Below, one piece after another: positions 50,383 through 58,778 of a DNA stretch of 64,000 nt. The translations under genes were made by a program, and so were the position numbers. Position 1 is the first letter of the stretch; each line of letters begins with the position of its first letter. This DNA comes from Thermococcus sp. 2319x1 (GTDB lineage Archaea; Methanobacteriota_B; Thermococci; Thermococcales; Thermococcaceae), in assembly GCF_001484685.1 (NCBI RefSeq), contig NZ_CP012200.1:924321-988320 (forward strand). The letters are read 5' to 3'. The notes under the pieces are model-generated. The model was given only the letters and a program-made list of their open reading frames with translations, ran no database searches and was not told the origin of the DNA.

Positions 50383-51171
50383 ATGATAGAGGTAAGGGAT
50401 CTGTGGCATATCTACGAGGGGAAGAAAGAAGCCCTTAGGGGAGTTAGTCTAACTTTCGGAAACGAGATTGTAGCCTTAGTTGGCCCCAACGGTTCTGGGA
50501 AAACAACCCTCGCAAAGCATTTGAATGGACTTTTGAAGCCAACAAAAGGTGAAGTTGTAGTGGATGGTATGAACACTAGAAAACACAGTGTTGCCGAGCT
50601 TGCGAGAGTTGTTGGTTACGTTTTTCAGAATCCAGAGCACATGTTTTTTGAGGAGAACGTCTTTAGGGAAGTTGCCTTTGGTCCTAAAAATCTTGGTCTC
50701 TCGGAGGAAGAGGTTAAGGAGAGGGTCAAATGGGCGTTAAGGGAGGTTAACCTCGAGGGTTATGAGGATCGCTCACCTTATTCTCTCAGCGGTGGGGAAA
50801 AGCAGCGCTTGGCAATAGCATGCATTTTGGCCATGAAGCCCAAATATCTAATCCTCGACGAACCCACAACGGGACTCGATGAAAAAAATGCCGAAAGCAT
50901 AAAAAAGATAATCAGAAAACTTTACAGAGAAGGCCATGGGATAGTTTTAATAACCCATGAGATGGACCTGGTTCTTGAGCTGGCAGAGAGGGTTGTACTT
51001 CTATACCAAGGAAAAAAGGTTTTTGATGGGGGCGTTAAAGAGTTTTTTGAGCTTGACCTAAGAAAATACGACTTAGACAGGCCAAGGCTTCTCACAATAA
51101 GTGAGGAGATAGGTTTGGGATTCTTCAGGAGTGTTGAGGAGTTCGTAAAAGCCTTGGAGATGAGAACATGA
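50383..51171 (+). CDS. Energy-coupling factor ATPase (EcfA)
   Basis: The 262-residue ABC ATPase has Walker A GPNGSGKTTLAKHLNGLL, the Q-loop in GYVFQNPEHMFFEENVFREV, the signature SLSGGEKQRLAIA, Walker B YLILDEPTTGLD and the switch His in LITHEMD. The Q-loop with PEHMFF is typical of ECF ATPases. It would energise BioY with EcfT. Only one ATPase gene is present, so it may form a homodimer or share a second subunit. It follows birA by 24 bases and overlaps ecfT by four. Confidence 0.9.
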   Translation: MIEVRDLWHIYEGKKEALRGVSLTFGNEIVALVGPNGSGKTTLAKHLNGLLKPTKGEVVVDGMNTRKHSVAELARVVGYVFQNPEHMFFEENVFREVAFGPKNLGLSEEEVKERVKWALREVNLEGYEDRSPYSLSGGEKQRLAIACILAMKPKYLILDEPTTGLDEKNAESIKKIIRKLYREGHGIVLITHEMDLVLELAERVVLLYQGKKVFDGGVKEFFELDLRKYDLDRPRLLTISEEIGLGFFRSVEEFVKALEMRT

Positions 51172-51926
51172 TGTACAAGCTATACCTTGAGAGGGACTCC
51201 TTCCTTCACCGTCTCGATCCGAGGGTGAAGATAATTGGCTCTCTTTTTGGCATAATAGCTTTGATCCTCTTTAACTCTCCCATACTTCTAACCCTTCTTT
51301 TCCTCCTGATAGTCCTTACCCTTGTCATCCTGGGCAGGATAACCATTGGAGAAATCTTTAACGTTCTCAAACCATTAATCCCGATTTCTATGATTGCAAT
51401 GCTTGTATGGCCGTTTATTCTAAAGCCGTGGTATTTTGGGCTCTTTATAGGTTTTGGCTATGGAATAAGGCTTCTTTCGGTTGCCCTGCTTACCTTGGGC
51501 CTGATAATGACAACGCCCCAAAGGGATCTCATCCTTGGCTTCATTAAAATGGGAATGCCCTATGAAATTGGCCTTACCTTGACTATAGCCCTTAGATACA
51601 TCCCAACTCTCTACATGCTGGCTCAGACTATAATGGATGCTCAAAAGTCAAGGGGACTTGAGCTTGAAAGGGGCAACTTCATTCAGAGGGCTAAAAATAC
51701 GGTTCCCATTTTAATCCCTCTGATAGTCGCATCAATAAAAACCGCCCACGAGCTCAGCATAGCTTTAGAAAGCAGGGCATTTGGAGCAAGCAAAAGGAGG
51801 ACTTTTCTCCACAACATCAAAATGGAGGTAAAGGACTACATAGCGCTCGGAATAACTTTCGCCCTGTTCTTCCTCGCGGTTTATGCGAGATATTTCCTCG
51901 GAATTGGGTACATCAGGCTATTCTAA
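51168..51926 (+). CDS. Energy-coupling factor transmembrane protein EcfT
   Basis: The 252-residue protein has about five or six transmembrane helices and the EcfT coupling motif AQTIMDAQKSRGLELERG (Ala-Arg/Lys-Gly type) plus the later ESRAFGASKRRTFL, which bind the ATPases. The N terminus RDSFLHRLDPRVKIIGSLFG is characteristic. It connects BioY to EcfA. The start ATGATG overlaps the ecfA stop. The 3' end overlaps the next minus-strand gene by nine bases. Confidence 0.88.
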   Translation: MMYKLYLERDSFLHRLDPRVKIIGSLFGIIALILFNSPILLTLLFLLIVLTLVILGRITIGEIFNVLKPLIPISMIAMLVWPFILKPWYFGLFIGFGYGIRLLSVALLTLGLIMTTPQRDLILGFIKMGMPYEIGLTLTIALRYIPTLYMLAQTIMDAQKSRGLELERGNFIQRAKNTVPILIPLIVASIKTAHELSIALESRAFGASKRRTFLHNIKMEVKDYIALGITFALFFLAVYARYFLGIGYIRLF

Positions 51927-52637
51927 AATCAGCTTTATCTTTGAGTCTATTGGTATGCTATGCTCTCCCGTGTTTTTTACAAACTCAGGAGGGGCTTTAA
52001 GGACTGTCAGATTTAACCTATAGTGCCCCCTATAGCCGCTGATTCTCATAACTAAAAGATGCTCAAAAAGCTCAGGGATGAGGAAGAGCCTCCTAAACTC
52101 GGAGATCAAATTAAGTTCGTTTATCTCGAGGGCATTGTGGGAGAGTATCAAAAATATGCCCTTCCTATCGACGATTTTTCTCAATTCCAGCATGCCCTTT
52201 TTATCTATCTCCTCAAGGATTCCAAAGTTCGAGACAAAGACGAAGGAGTCATCATGGACCATCTCAAGTGCATCCAGAAGTTCCCCCAGGGTATAAACCT
52301 TACCCATTAAGATGTTCTCACTTTTTTCTGAGAACTTGCTGAGCATCTTTAGTGAAAACCCGTTGGTGGGCTCAAGGTAGTAGGTTGGAATTTCCAGATT
52401 TAGGGCGTTTGCAATTGAAGAGTATTGGACCAGGGTTTGGGCAAAGGCATCGGTGGTTATAACTCCCGCCATGCTGCTGTTCTCTAACCCGCCAACTAAC
52501 GGGGTAAGCTCTTCGAGCATCTCAATGATATTCTTTGGGGTATCACTCGGCCTGAAGAACATCGACATCAATAAAACTTTGACGTCCCGATATTTATATT
52601 TTTTGAATGGGCTAAAAACTGTTGGATATTTTCCCAT
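51918..52637 (-). CDS. Hypothetical protein, RecA-like fold without P-loop
   Basis: I do not recognise this 239-residue protein with certainty. Its beta-alpha pattern (VKVLLMSMFFRPSDTPKNII, AGVITTDAFAQTLVQYSSIA, SFVFVSNFGILEEID, IFLILSHNALEINELNLI) resembles RecA-superfamily proteins, but there is no Walker A motif. Similar large families of inactive RecA-like proteins are encoded in Thermococcales, including DUF257 in this window. It may be linked to sensing or secretion. The start is preceded by a weak site, and the gene converges on ecfT. Confidence 0.55.
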   Translation of the reverse strand: MGKYPTVFSPFKKYKYRDVKVLLMSMFFRPSDTPKNIIEMLEELTPLVGGLENSSMAGVITTDAFAQTLVQYSSIANALNLEIPTYYLEPTNGFSLKMLSKFSEKSENILMGKVYTLGELLDALEMVHDDSFVFVSNFGILEEIDKKGMLELRKIVDRKGIFLILSHNALEINELNLISEFRRLFLIPELFEHLLVMRISGYRGHYRLNLTVLKAPPEFVKNTGEHSIPIDSKIKLILE

Positions 52638-52994
52638 CCTTTTGTTAAGTTCCTTTAGAGTAAGTTAAGAGTATAACTAAACAATGAATCCATTATGACA
52701 TTTTGATTGAAAGGAAGCGTATAAAATCCAATAAAATGCAAAGATCTTAAAGTATTGTATAACTATTAAATCCTTTTCAGAATTTATTAAACCCTATTAT
52801 CTCCCTTTCCATGTTTTTAAAACTGTATAAAGCTATGCAGACTGTTTTAAAGGATAAAATTTTAAAAAATTGAAAATCGAACTTTTTCCAAACGTTTATA
52901 TATCACTAGCACCTACAAGTTCTAAGCGGTTGTTGTAATTTGAACTGTTTTTAAATCAATCTGTTTAACTTAACATTCGTCAGGAGATGATATT
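52638..52994. other. AT-rich promoter region of the SipW cluster
   Basis: No gene is visible in these 357 bases. A TATA-like CGTTTATATATCAC near 52891-52904 is the best promoter, predicting a start near 52925 and a leader of about 70 bases before the GTG at 52995. Several TTTTAAA runs and a repeated ACTGTWTAA-like sequence further upstream could be regulator sites, but none is a clear palindrome. Confidence 0.4.
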
Positions 52995-53216
52995 GTGGAA
53001 GAAATGAATGTTAACATTGAAAAAGAGATCCTTCAGCTTCTTAAGGAAAAAGGAGAGCTAACGGTCTCTTTTTTAACCCGCTTTCTCAATGAGAGGGGTG
53101 TTGAATGTACCAGGCAGAAGGTCGAGAGAACTTTAAGAAACCTATCACAAGCAGGAAAAGTTGAGTTTTTCTACAGAAACGGAAACCACAGAAGACACTA
53201 TCGGCTGGTGAGGTAA
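52995..53216 (+). CDS. Small winged-helix DNA-binding protein
   Basis: The 73-residue protein is a compact winged helix: IEKEILQLLKEKGELTVSFL, NERGVECTRQKVERTLRNLS and the wing AGKVEFFYRNGNHRRHYRLV. Its size and position at the head of the surface-protein cluster suggest an autoregulator. The GTG at 52995 has AGGAGATGA before it; an ATG three codons later is the alternative. Its stop codon TAA overlaps the ATG of the next, frameshifted gene (TAATG). Confidence 0.65.
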   Translation: MEEMNVNIEKEILQLLKEKGELTVSFLTRFLNERGVECTRQKVERTLRNLSQAGKVEFFYRNGNHRRHYRLVR

Positions 53217-53679
53217 TGAGGAGTATTCCAAGGGGGGCCGGAATAAACGGGGAAAATGACGCAATAAGCCCCTCATCAATGATCTTGGGAACGACAGAAG
53301 GATGCTCCTCCTAAAGTTCCTTCAGGACAACAATGGGAAGGCCGAATTAAGGGAGATTGTGGATTTTATAGCTGAAAATGAAGGGCAAAACGATAGAAAA
53401 CACAGAAAAAGCGTTTACGTGAGTTTGTTTCAGACCCATCTTCCAAAGTTGGAAAGGGCGGGAATAATAAAATTCGACCACAACACGGTAACATTGCTTA
53501 AGGTTCCGGAAGATGTCGACGTTTACATGGAAGTTGTTTCAAAGCACGACATAAGCTGGAGTACCTTTTACTCGGGAGTTTCTGTCCTTTTCGCTCTCTT
53601 AGGCCTCTGGCTCAACAACATACTCCTTGTGGTAATCTCAGCGATATACTCTACTTTGTCAATTGGAGTCAGAGCATAG
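53216..53679 (+). pseudogene. HTH-two-helix membrane protein gene with one-base frameshift
   Basis: The ATG at 53216 starts MRSIPRGAGINGENDAISP, and a frame one base away continues LINDLGNDRRMLLLKFLQDN and runs to the stop at 53677-53679. Joining them needs one extra C in the run CCCC at 53269-53272. The joined protein (about 154 residues) would have a winged helix (LINDLGNDRRMLLLKFLQ, KAELREIVDFIAENEG) and two C-terminal membrane helices, as in the HTH-membrane proteins that accompany SipW clusters in archaea. The ATG at 53302 inside the second frame would cut off the start of the HTH. Either a mutation or a sequencing error is responsible. Confidence 0.6.
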
Positions 53680-53801
53680 AGTTTGAAGTCCATGAAAACC
53701 AGAGTGTTCAAGTTGGAATGCGCTTTGATACTGGGGGTTTATCTTTAGGAGATTACACCCAGAGCATTACAATACAGGCTTTTGGGGGTTCTTGCGGATG
53801 A
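53679..53801 (+). pseudogene. C-terminal stump of a TasA/DUF1102-like surface protein
   Basis: Directly behind the HTH-membrane gene an open frame without start reads EFEVHENQSVQVGMRFDTGG and LSLGDYTQSITIQAFGGSCG and ends in a TGA overlapping the signal peptidase start (ATGA). The pattern, VGxxxDTxGLxxGDYTxxITIxA, is that of the C-terminal strand pair of DUF1102/TasA-like proteins. The front three quarters, with the signal peptide, are missing. It probably records deletion of a pilin-like gene next to sipW. Confidence 0.55.
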
Positions 53802-54865
53802 AGAAGTTCCTTGAATATTTCCTGATTCTCACGGTTTCCGTGTTTGTTGTCGGGTCTATCGTTGGAGCTCTTCTTGATAGACCCGTATTTATGTCTTATG
53901 TTTCCTCCGATAGCATGACCCCTACTTTGAATAGGGGGGATTTGTTTTTCATAAATCCCATTTCAAGGAGTGCCGATGTGGGAGATATACTTGTTTTCAA
54001 CTTAAGGGGCAGCTGGACTGTGCATAGAGTTGTGGCGATTGTTGAAGAAGGCTACATTACCAAAGGTGACAACAACGTTGCAACCGACCAGCAGGAAGGG
54101 AAAGCAAGTCCAGTTTCAAAAGATAAAATAGCGGGAAAAGTTATCACTGTCGGTGACTCACCGTTAAAAATCCCTCAATTGGGCACATACATCCAAAAGG
54201 GAATCTCTGGAAGAAACAAAATGCTTTTCGCTGCTTTGATGATAATCCTCGGCGCCCTTGTGTTTACCGGAGAGTCAAAACACAGAAGAAAAAGGGCAAA
54301 GTTCATTAAGGTTAAGTTCAAAACGCTTTACATCTTAACTTCGGCCTTTCTCCTAATAATGCTCTCGGCATCGATTTTCGTTTCATGGCAGGTGTTTCCA
54401 ATAGATTATGCGGTAACATCCGCAGGAGGGCAGAGGGAAGGCTGGGTTTTGCCGGGTTCCACATTTGAGAGAGAAATCACCATCAAAAACGGGAACTTTT
54501 ACCCAATGATCTACTACCTCGAGCCCCAGACTGGAGGAATCTCAAGCCTATCAAAAACTCAGCTTGAATTAGGGCCTCAAGAGGAAGAGACGGTTAAGGT
54601 TACAATAAACGCACCCGAAGAGACTTCTTTATTCACGGATAAGGTCAGGGTAAACGCCTACATCCCACTGTTACCCGAATCGCTTATAGGCTTTCTATAT
54701 AGAGCAAATCCAGTGTTGCCTGTTTTTGCAATACTCTTTGAGACTTCAGTTTTTCTTGGAGTTCTTTACTTAATCTCGGGCATTGGAAATGAAGACGTGC
54801 TGAAAATCAGAAATAGGAGATCGAGCTTATTAAGGCAAATCAAAATGGGGGTGTTTGGAAGATGA
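53798..54865 (+). CDS. SipW/S26B-type signal peptidase I with C-terminal extension
   Basis: The 355-residue membrane protein starts with one transmembrane helix, then the catalytic domain: Ser39 in SYVSSDSMTPTLNRGDLFFI, the ER/archaeal-type His76 in GSWTVHRVVAIVEEG and the Asp in ITKGDNNVATD. A second helix (about 145-160), a third (about 180-198), a beta-rich extracellular part (about 200-300) and a last helix follow. Signal peptidases of this kind (SipW) mature TasA-like fibre subunits. The ATG at 53798 overlaps the stop of the stump (ATGA). The extension after the catalytic domain is longer than in ordinary signal peptidases. Confidence 0.85.
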   Translation: MKKFLEYFLILTVSVFVVGSIVGALLDRPVFMSYVSSDSMTPTLNRGDLFFINPISRSADVGDILVFNLRGSWTVHRVVAIVEEGYITKGDNNVATDQQEGKASPVSKDKIAGKVITVGDSPLKIPQLGTYIQKGISGRNKMLFAALMIILGALVFTGESKHRRKRAKFIKVKFKTLYILTSAFLLIMLSASIFVSWQVFPIDYAVTSAGGQREGWVLPGSTFEREITIKNGNFYPMIYYLEPQTGGISSLSKTQLELGPQEEETVKVTINAPEETSLFTDKVRVNAYIPLLPESLIGFLYRANPVLPVFAILFETSVFLGVLYLISGIGNEDVLKIRNRRSSLLRQIKMGVFGR

Positions 54866-55806
54866 GAAAACTTATCCCAGTTATGCTTTTGTTGCTTCTC
54901 TCATCACTGATAGTCATTGGTTCAAGCGGGACTTTTGTCTACTTTAATGCCGAGAGAGAGGTAAAAGTTGCAGTTGTCCCTCACGATGAAGAGTATTTGA
55001 GCTTCATGTGTTACGATGGCTATGCAGCAACGGTGATAGTTGACCAGAACAGCGAACTTACTTTTGATGCACTAACCGTTGGCAACTACTTAAACGAACT
55101 CGAAACCGTCAATATATGGCTTGACCCGGATTACTCTAACCTTCCGAGTGGAGTCGATATGTGGATAGAGAGCGAAGATGCCATAACACGGCCAATCAAC
55201 TCCCAGGAATACTACACTTTTTGGGGCAACATCAGTGTTGGAAATGCAGACCCGGGAACTTATGAGGTTCCCATAACCCTCTATGCCACTTGGGACGGCG
55301 GAGATGCCGTAATAGAGACCTGCCCGATAAGGGTGGTAATCCTGAGCGGGCCAAAGATAAAAAAGGTTCTTCTGAGCGGAAATACGACCAACATTCCATT
55401 GAAAACATATCAAGAATGGGTGTTCCAGATAAAGGTTAACAATTCGGGAACACCGAGGAATCTGACCATAAAAGATGTTATTCCTGGAGAGTTTGATGTG
55501 GACTTAAACAGAACAAGTGCAAGCAAGGGAACCTACAACTTTACAAGACATGGGAAGTCGGATCACTTAGAGTGGAACGTTGAATTGGGCCCGGGAGAAA
55601 GTGTTCACATGAACGTCACAATCTTCACAAGATGGGTAAAAACAGGAAAAGGTGGAAAATGGGAGTTCACATCTTGCGGTAATTACTCACTAAACGAAGG
55701 TGCTGAGATAGTCGGATATGGAATAGTCAGCAACAATATTACAGTTGAAGCAAATGTTGATTGTGAAGATGATAAGGAGAATGGAAACTCTCATGGGAGA
55801 GGTTGA
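54862..55806 (+). CDS. SipW-dependent TasA/DUF1102-like surface protein with CARDB-like domain
   Basis: The 314-residue protein has a signal peptide (residues 1-22) followed by GTFVYFNAEREVKVAVVPHD, which is the typical N terminus of DUF1102/TasA-like proteins processed by SipW. The first domain (about 25-160) is followed by a CARDB/DUF11-like domain (about 165-290; NNSGTPRNLTIKDVIPGEFD, LGPGESVHMNVTI). It ends in a short polar tail without a membrane anchor. It could be a fibre subunit or fibre-associated protein. It overlaps the signal peptidase gene by four bases. Confidence 0.75.
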   Translation: MRKLIPVMLLLLLSSLIVIGSSGTFVYFNAEREVKVAVVPHDEEYLSFMCYDGYAATVIVDQNSELTFDALTVGNYLNELETVNIWLDPDYSNLPSGVDMWIESEDAITRPINSQEYYTFWGNISVGNADPGTYEVPITLYATWDGGDAVIETCPIRVVILSGPKIKKVLLSGNTTNIPLKTYQEWVFQIKVNNSGTPRNLTIKDVIPGEFDVDLNRTSASKGTYNFTRHGKSDHLEWNVELGPGESVHMNVTIFTRWVKTGKGGKWEFTSCGNYSLNEGAEIVGYGIVSNNITVEANVDCEDDKENGNSHGRG

Positions 55807-55826
55807 TTTATTGGGAGGAAAGTTGT

Positions 55827-56852
55827 ATGGATGGAGATAATATAAAAGAGAAAATGAAAAAAATGGTAAGCAGAAGAGAAGTCCTTGCAGTGTCGCTTGT
55901 TCTCTTCCTGTTTTTTGGGTTTTATTCAATAAAGCTGATGGGAGTTAGCTCTGTCGTAACTACCCAGCGAACCCTTGGTAAATACACCCAAGAAGGAGAG
56001 CTCATTCATGTGGCTCTTCTGAAAAACAACACGCTTTATGGAGAAAGGCTCAGTAGGGAAGAATACCCCATTCCCCTAGTAGAGAGCTTTGTAGTGACAT
56101 ATAGCTATCGCTTTACCCCAATGACTTCAATAAGGGGAACTTACAACGCTCAGGGAATAGTTCAATATACAGTGAACAGAGGTAGCGAGGAAGTAGTTCT
56201 GTGGGAAGAAAAGCTCTTCGAAAAGTCTGGAGAGCTGGAGGACGGTAAATTTTTTGTGCAGTACGAACTTAATCTAACCAAACTCGAAAACAGGACAAAT
56301 GAGATAATGGAGCAGCTCGGCTTGAAGAGGGTAAACCGAAAGATAACGTTTGTTACCAGGGTTAATGTAGAAGGAAATGTTTATGGAAGGGATATAACTG
56401 AAAGCTTTGAGCACAGTTCATCTTTAGTTAAGGACTCAAGCGCTGGCCTTTACTACTTCACCAACGAGAAAGAAAGCATGCAGAAGACGGTGGTAGAAAA
56501 AGGAGCGAAGAAAACTGTAGTAACGATTGCCGGCCTGCCTTTCTACGCAGATACCGCAAAGAAAGTGGCTCCTATATTGGCATTGCTGTTCTTAACCCCT
56601 CTATTGGGCGGAGTTTACACGATAAGGGCCCAAAGGCCCAAGAACGAATTTAAGGACTTGTCCCCCTACATAACGGAGGGAGCCCCAATTCATGTGGAGA
56701 AAAGGGTAATTCTCGCCACAAAGGAAGACCTAAAGAAGGCCTTTGACCTCTTGGACAAGCCAATCCTTCATTACAAGGATGGCAAAGAGGACGTTTATAC
56801 GATAATTGACGGCAATATAGCGTACGAATATAGAAAAATAGAAAACAACTGA
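55827..56852 (+). CDS. DUF5305 family membrane protein
   Basis: The 341-residue protein has an N-terminal membrane helix (about 20-40), a large extracellular beta domain (TTQRTLGKYTQEGELIHVAL, VTYSYRFTPMTSIRGTYNAQ, VTRVNVEGNVYGRDITESFE) and a second helix near residue 240, then a cytoplasmic tail. This is the DUF5305 pattern, a family repeatedly found beside SipW signal peptidases in archaea. The function is unknown; an anchor or assembly factor for the fibre is a fair guess. The ATG at 55827 follows GGGAGG; the frame opened further upstream overlaps the preceding gene. Confidence 0.8.
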   Translation: MDGDNIKEKMKKMVSRREVLAVSLVLFLFFGFYSIKLMGVSSVVTTQRTLGKYTQEGELIHVALLKNNTLYGERLSREEYPIPLVESFVVTYSYRFTPMTSIRGTYNAQGIVQYTVNRGSEEVVLWEEKLFEKSGELEDGKFFVQYELNLTKLENRTNEIMEQLGLKRVNRKITFVTRVNVEGNVYGRDITESFEHSSSLVKDSSAGLYYFTNEKESMQKTVVEKGAKKTVVTIAGLPFYADTAKKVAPILALLFLTPLLGGVYTIRAQRPKNEFKDLSPYITEGAPIHVEKRVILATKEDLKKAFDLLDKPILHYKDGKEDVYTIIDGNIAYEYRKIENN

Positions 56853-56880
56853 GCTTCCTCTTCTTTTTAAAATTTAAAAA

Positions 56881-57252
56881 TCAAAAGAGAACAATGCCTA
56901 TACCCAAGATTAATGCAAAAACAAACACTACCAGTATCTCTACAATAATTGTCATTAGCCATGCTATCGTTGCTTTTATCCAGTCTGTATTAAAGACCGT
57001 TTTTATGACCCAGATGTATGCTATTATCCCCAATATCCATCCTATGACCGGTATCCACCATATAAGTAAAGCAAGGATTCCACCGCCAACAACGGCTATC
57101 ATGGACTTTCCGAGAGTTGCTTCCTCTATCCCTGCAAACTTCGCTCCGAGCATCAGGAAAAATCCTGCAATTATCAGGGCTATTAAGATCACCAGCACTG
57201 CCATGAGTCCCATGGCTGCCATAAGTCCAGGAACAAACGGATGCATAGGCAT
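56881..57252 (-). CDS. Small membrane protein with four transmembrane helices
   Basis: The 123-residue protein consists almost wholly of four hydrophobic helices, with the short loop LGAKFAGIEEATLGKSMIAV between the first two. It has the composition of a small Yip1-like or channel-like membrane protein, but I recognise no family. The ATG at 57252 follows GAGGTGAT; the longest frame adds three residues. It is convergent with the DUF5305 gene and divergent from the DUF63 gene. Confidence 0.65.
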   Translation of the reverse strand: MPMHPFVPGLMAAMGLMAVLVILIALIIAGFFLMLGAKFAGIEEATLGKSMIAVVGGGILALLIWWIPVIGWILGIIAYIWVIKTVFNTDWIKATIAWLMTIIVEILVVFVFALILGIGIVLF

Positions 57253-57355
57253 TTCAATCACCTCGGAAATTATTAGATTTCATTTTATTTAAACCTTACA
57301 CTTTGAAGGAGAAAAAGATTTAAGGAAGCAAAGAAAAGCCTTCTGGGGATGCGAG

Positions 57356-58144
57356 ATGGAATCACTTGAGGGATTCATATGGGAGTACTTTATAAGGCCT
57401 ATGTACACAAGAGAGGGCTACAATCCATACAACACCATTGTCTATGCCGTCGTTCTGGGATTAGCAATTATCTACACATACAGATGGATAATAAGGCCCC
57501 TCAAGATAAAAGTGGATGAGAGACTTTTCTACGCTGTTACTCCGATGGTTGTGTTTGGCTCTACGGTTAGGGCCCTTGTGGATGGGGGAGTTTTGAAGCC
57601 TCACCCCCTTATTTTGACCCCAGGAATATTTTTCACGGCATTCTTGTTGATTTTACCTGCCATTTTCGCAGATTCAAGGCTAAAAACGTACCCAAAAATT
57701 ACGGTAGCATGGGGAACGGTTTTGGCTTTGTATGCCAACTATCTCCTGATCACAAACGTCAAAAGCTGGAAACCTTATGGGCTGACGATATTCTATACAC
57801 TAATATTTCTCTTACCTATTTTGGTTTATTACAAATTCAGACCCTTTGAAAAGCTCTATCTGTTCTCTGTTTTCGCCCACATCTTTGACATAGGATCCAC
57901 GGTTGTGGCTATCCACTACTACGGCTACCGGGAAGTTCACTGGATTGAGAACATTCTAGTTCAGAAGTTCGGAGCTTTTGTGTACTATCCATGGATAGTG
58001 CTCATCCTTATAGTGGTTTATTATGGTCTGAGATATTTAGTGCCAGATGAGGAAGAGAGGAGATTTTGGTATTTGGCAGTTTACATACTTGGACTGGGTC
58101 CGGCAATAAGGGATCCGGCCCAGATGATTTTACAAATTGGTTAG
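57356..58144 (+). CDS. DUF63 family membrane protein (second copy)
   Basis: The 262-residue protein is a paralogue of the DUF63 protein at 30866. The N terminus FIRPMYTREGYNPYNTIVYA, the loop LVDGGVLKPHPLILTPGIFF and the FAHIFDIGSTVVAIHYYGYR segment align with the first copy. About seven helices are expected. Its role is unknown. GGGATGCGAG stands before the ATG. A transposase relic begins directly behind the stop and even overlaps in the other direction, so its terminator region has been invaded. Confidence 0.82.
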   Translation: MESLEGFIWEYFIRPMYTREGYNPYNTIVYAVVLGLAIIYTYRWIIRPLKIKVDERLFYAVTPMVVFGSTVRALVDGGVLKPHPLILTPGIFFTAFLLILPAIFADSRLKTYPKITVAWGTVLALYANYLLITNVKSWKPYGLTIFYTLIFLLPILVYYKFRPFEKLYLFSVFAHIFDIGSTVVAIHYYGYREVHWIENILVQKFGAFVYYPWIVLILIVVYYGLRYLVPDEEERRFWYLAVYILGLGPAIRDPAQMILQIG

Positions 58145-58149
58145 TCTTT

Positions 58150-58414
58150 TCTTAACTCTTTCCCCAACTTTTGAGTTAACACAGAAAACAGATGGTAGAG
58201 TTTTTCGTGTCTGCTCAAGCGTTCTCCTCTCGTACTTGATTTTTGGGAAGAGCTTCTCTATTAGGACTCTGTAAGCGTGCCTGTAAATTCCGTTAAAGTG
58301 TAAGTGTGCTAGTATTGCGAAGGTTATTTAGGTTGTAGGGCTGATTTCATTGTGGGTGTTTTTCGGGTGGTGTTTTATGATTATTATGATCAAGATTCCC
58401 CTCTGGAAGTCCAT
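58150..58414 (-). pseudogene. Transposase relic, IS982-like N-terminal part
   Basis: On the minus strand the frame from the ATG at 58414 reads MDFQRGILIIIIIKHHPKNT, reaches a TAA, and continues in the same frame with ITFAILAHLHFNGIYRHAYR and VLIEKLFPKIKYERRTLEQT. These segments match, from memory, the N-terminal part of IS982-type transposases of Pyrococcus. The in-frame stop, internal deletions and lack of the catalytic domain make it inactive. No terminal repeats are evident. Confidence 0.5.
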
Positions 58415-58541
58415 CACGACCACAAATCAACACAAAAAATTAAACTAACGACCTGATGGGAAGTGGGATAGATAATTTCAACACTCCTAAACAAAACAAA
58501 GCAGAGGTAGAACACAATGGCCTCTCTCAAAATTTAACTCT

Positions 58542-58727
58542 TTACGAACATGATAAATTCTCGTACTCAAAGAAATGAGTTCTTTGCGAAAAATCCTCTA
58601 AAATGACAGCCCTGAAGAAGGGGACTGTTACTATTTTGGCTTCGGAACTTCTGGAAATCTCCTGGTTCAAGTACTCCCTAAGATCTTCAAGCCCAATGGA
58701 GAAAGCTACCTCATCAACGACACACAT
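58542..58727 (-). pseudogene. Possible PIN/VapC-like relic
   Basis: A frame of 61 codons on the minus strand reads MCVVDEVAFSIGLEDLREYL and VTVPFFRAVILEDFSQRTHF. The first motif resembles the second acidic motif of PIN-domain toxins (VVDEV), but the N-terminal acidic strand and the C-terminal end are missing. No antitoxin is visible. I treat it as a stump or chance frame within a 630-base non-coding stretch that also holds the transposase relic. Confidence 0.25.
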
Positions 58728-58778
58728 TTAGTGTTGAGCTTCATGAATTCAGTGAAGGTAAGTTAAAGAGTGGAAGAT

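Larger units (their letters stand above)
58145..58778. other. Non-coding stretch with mobile-element debris
   Basis: Between the DUF63 gene and the S9 peptidase gene no intact gene is seen. The left half carries the IS982-like relic, the right half a possible PIN-like stump. The stretch between 58415 and 58541 shows nothing recognisable. Confidence 0.5.
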
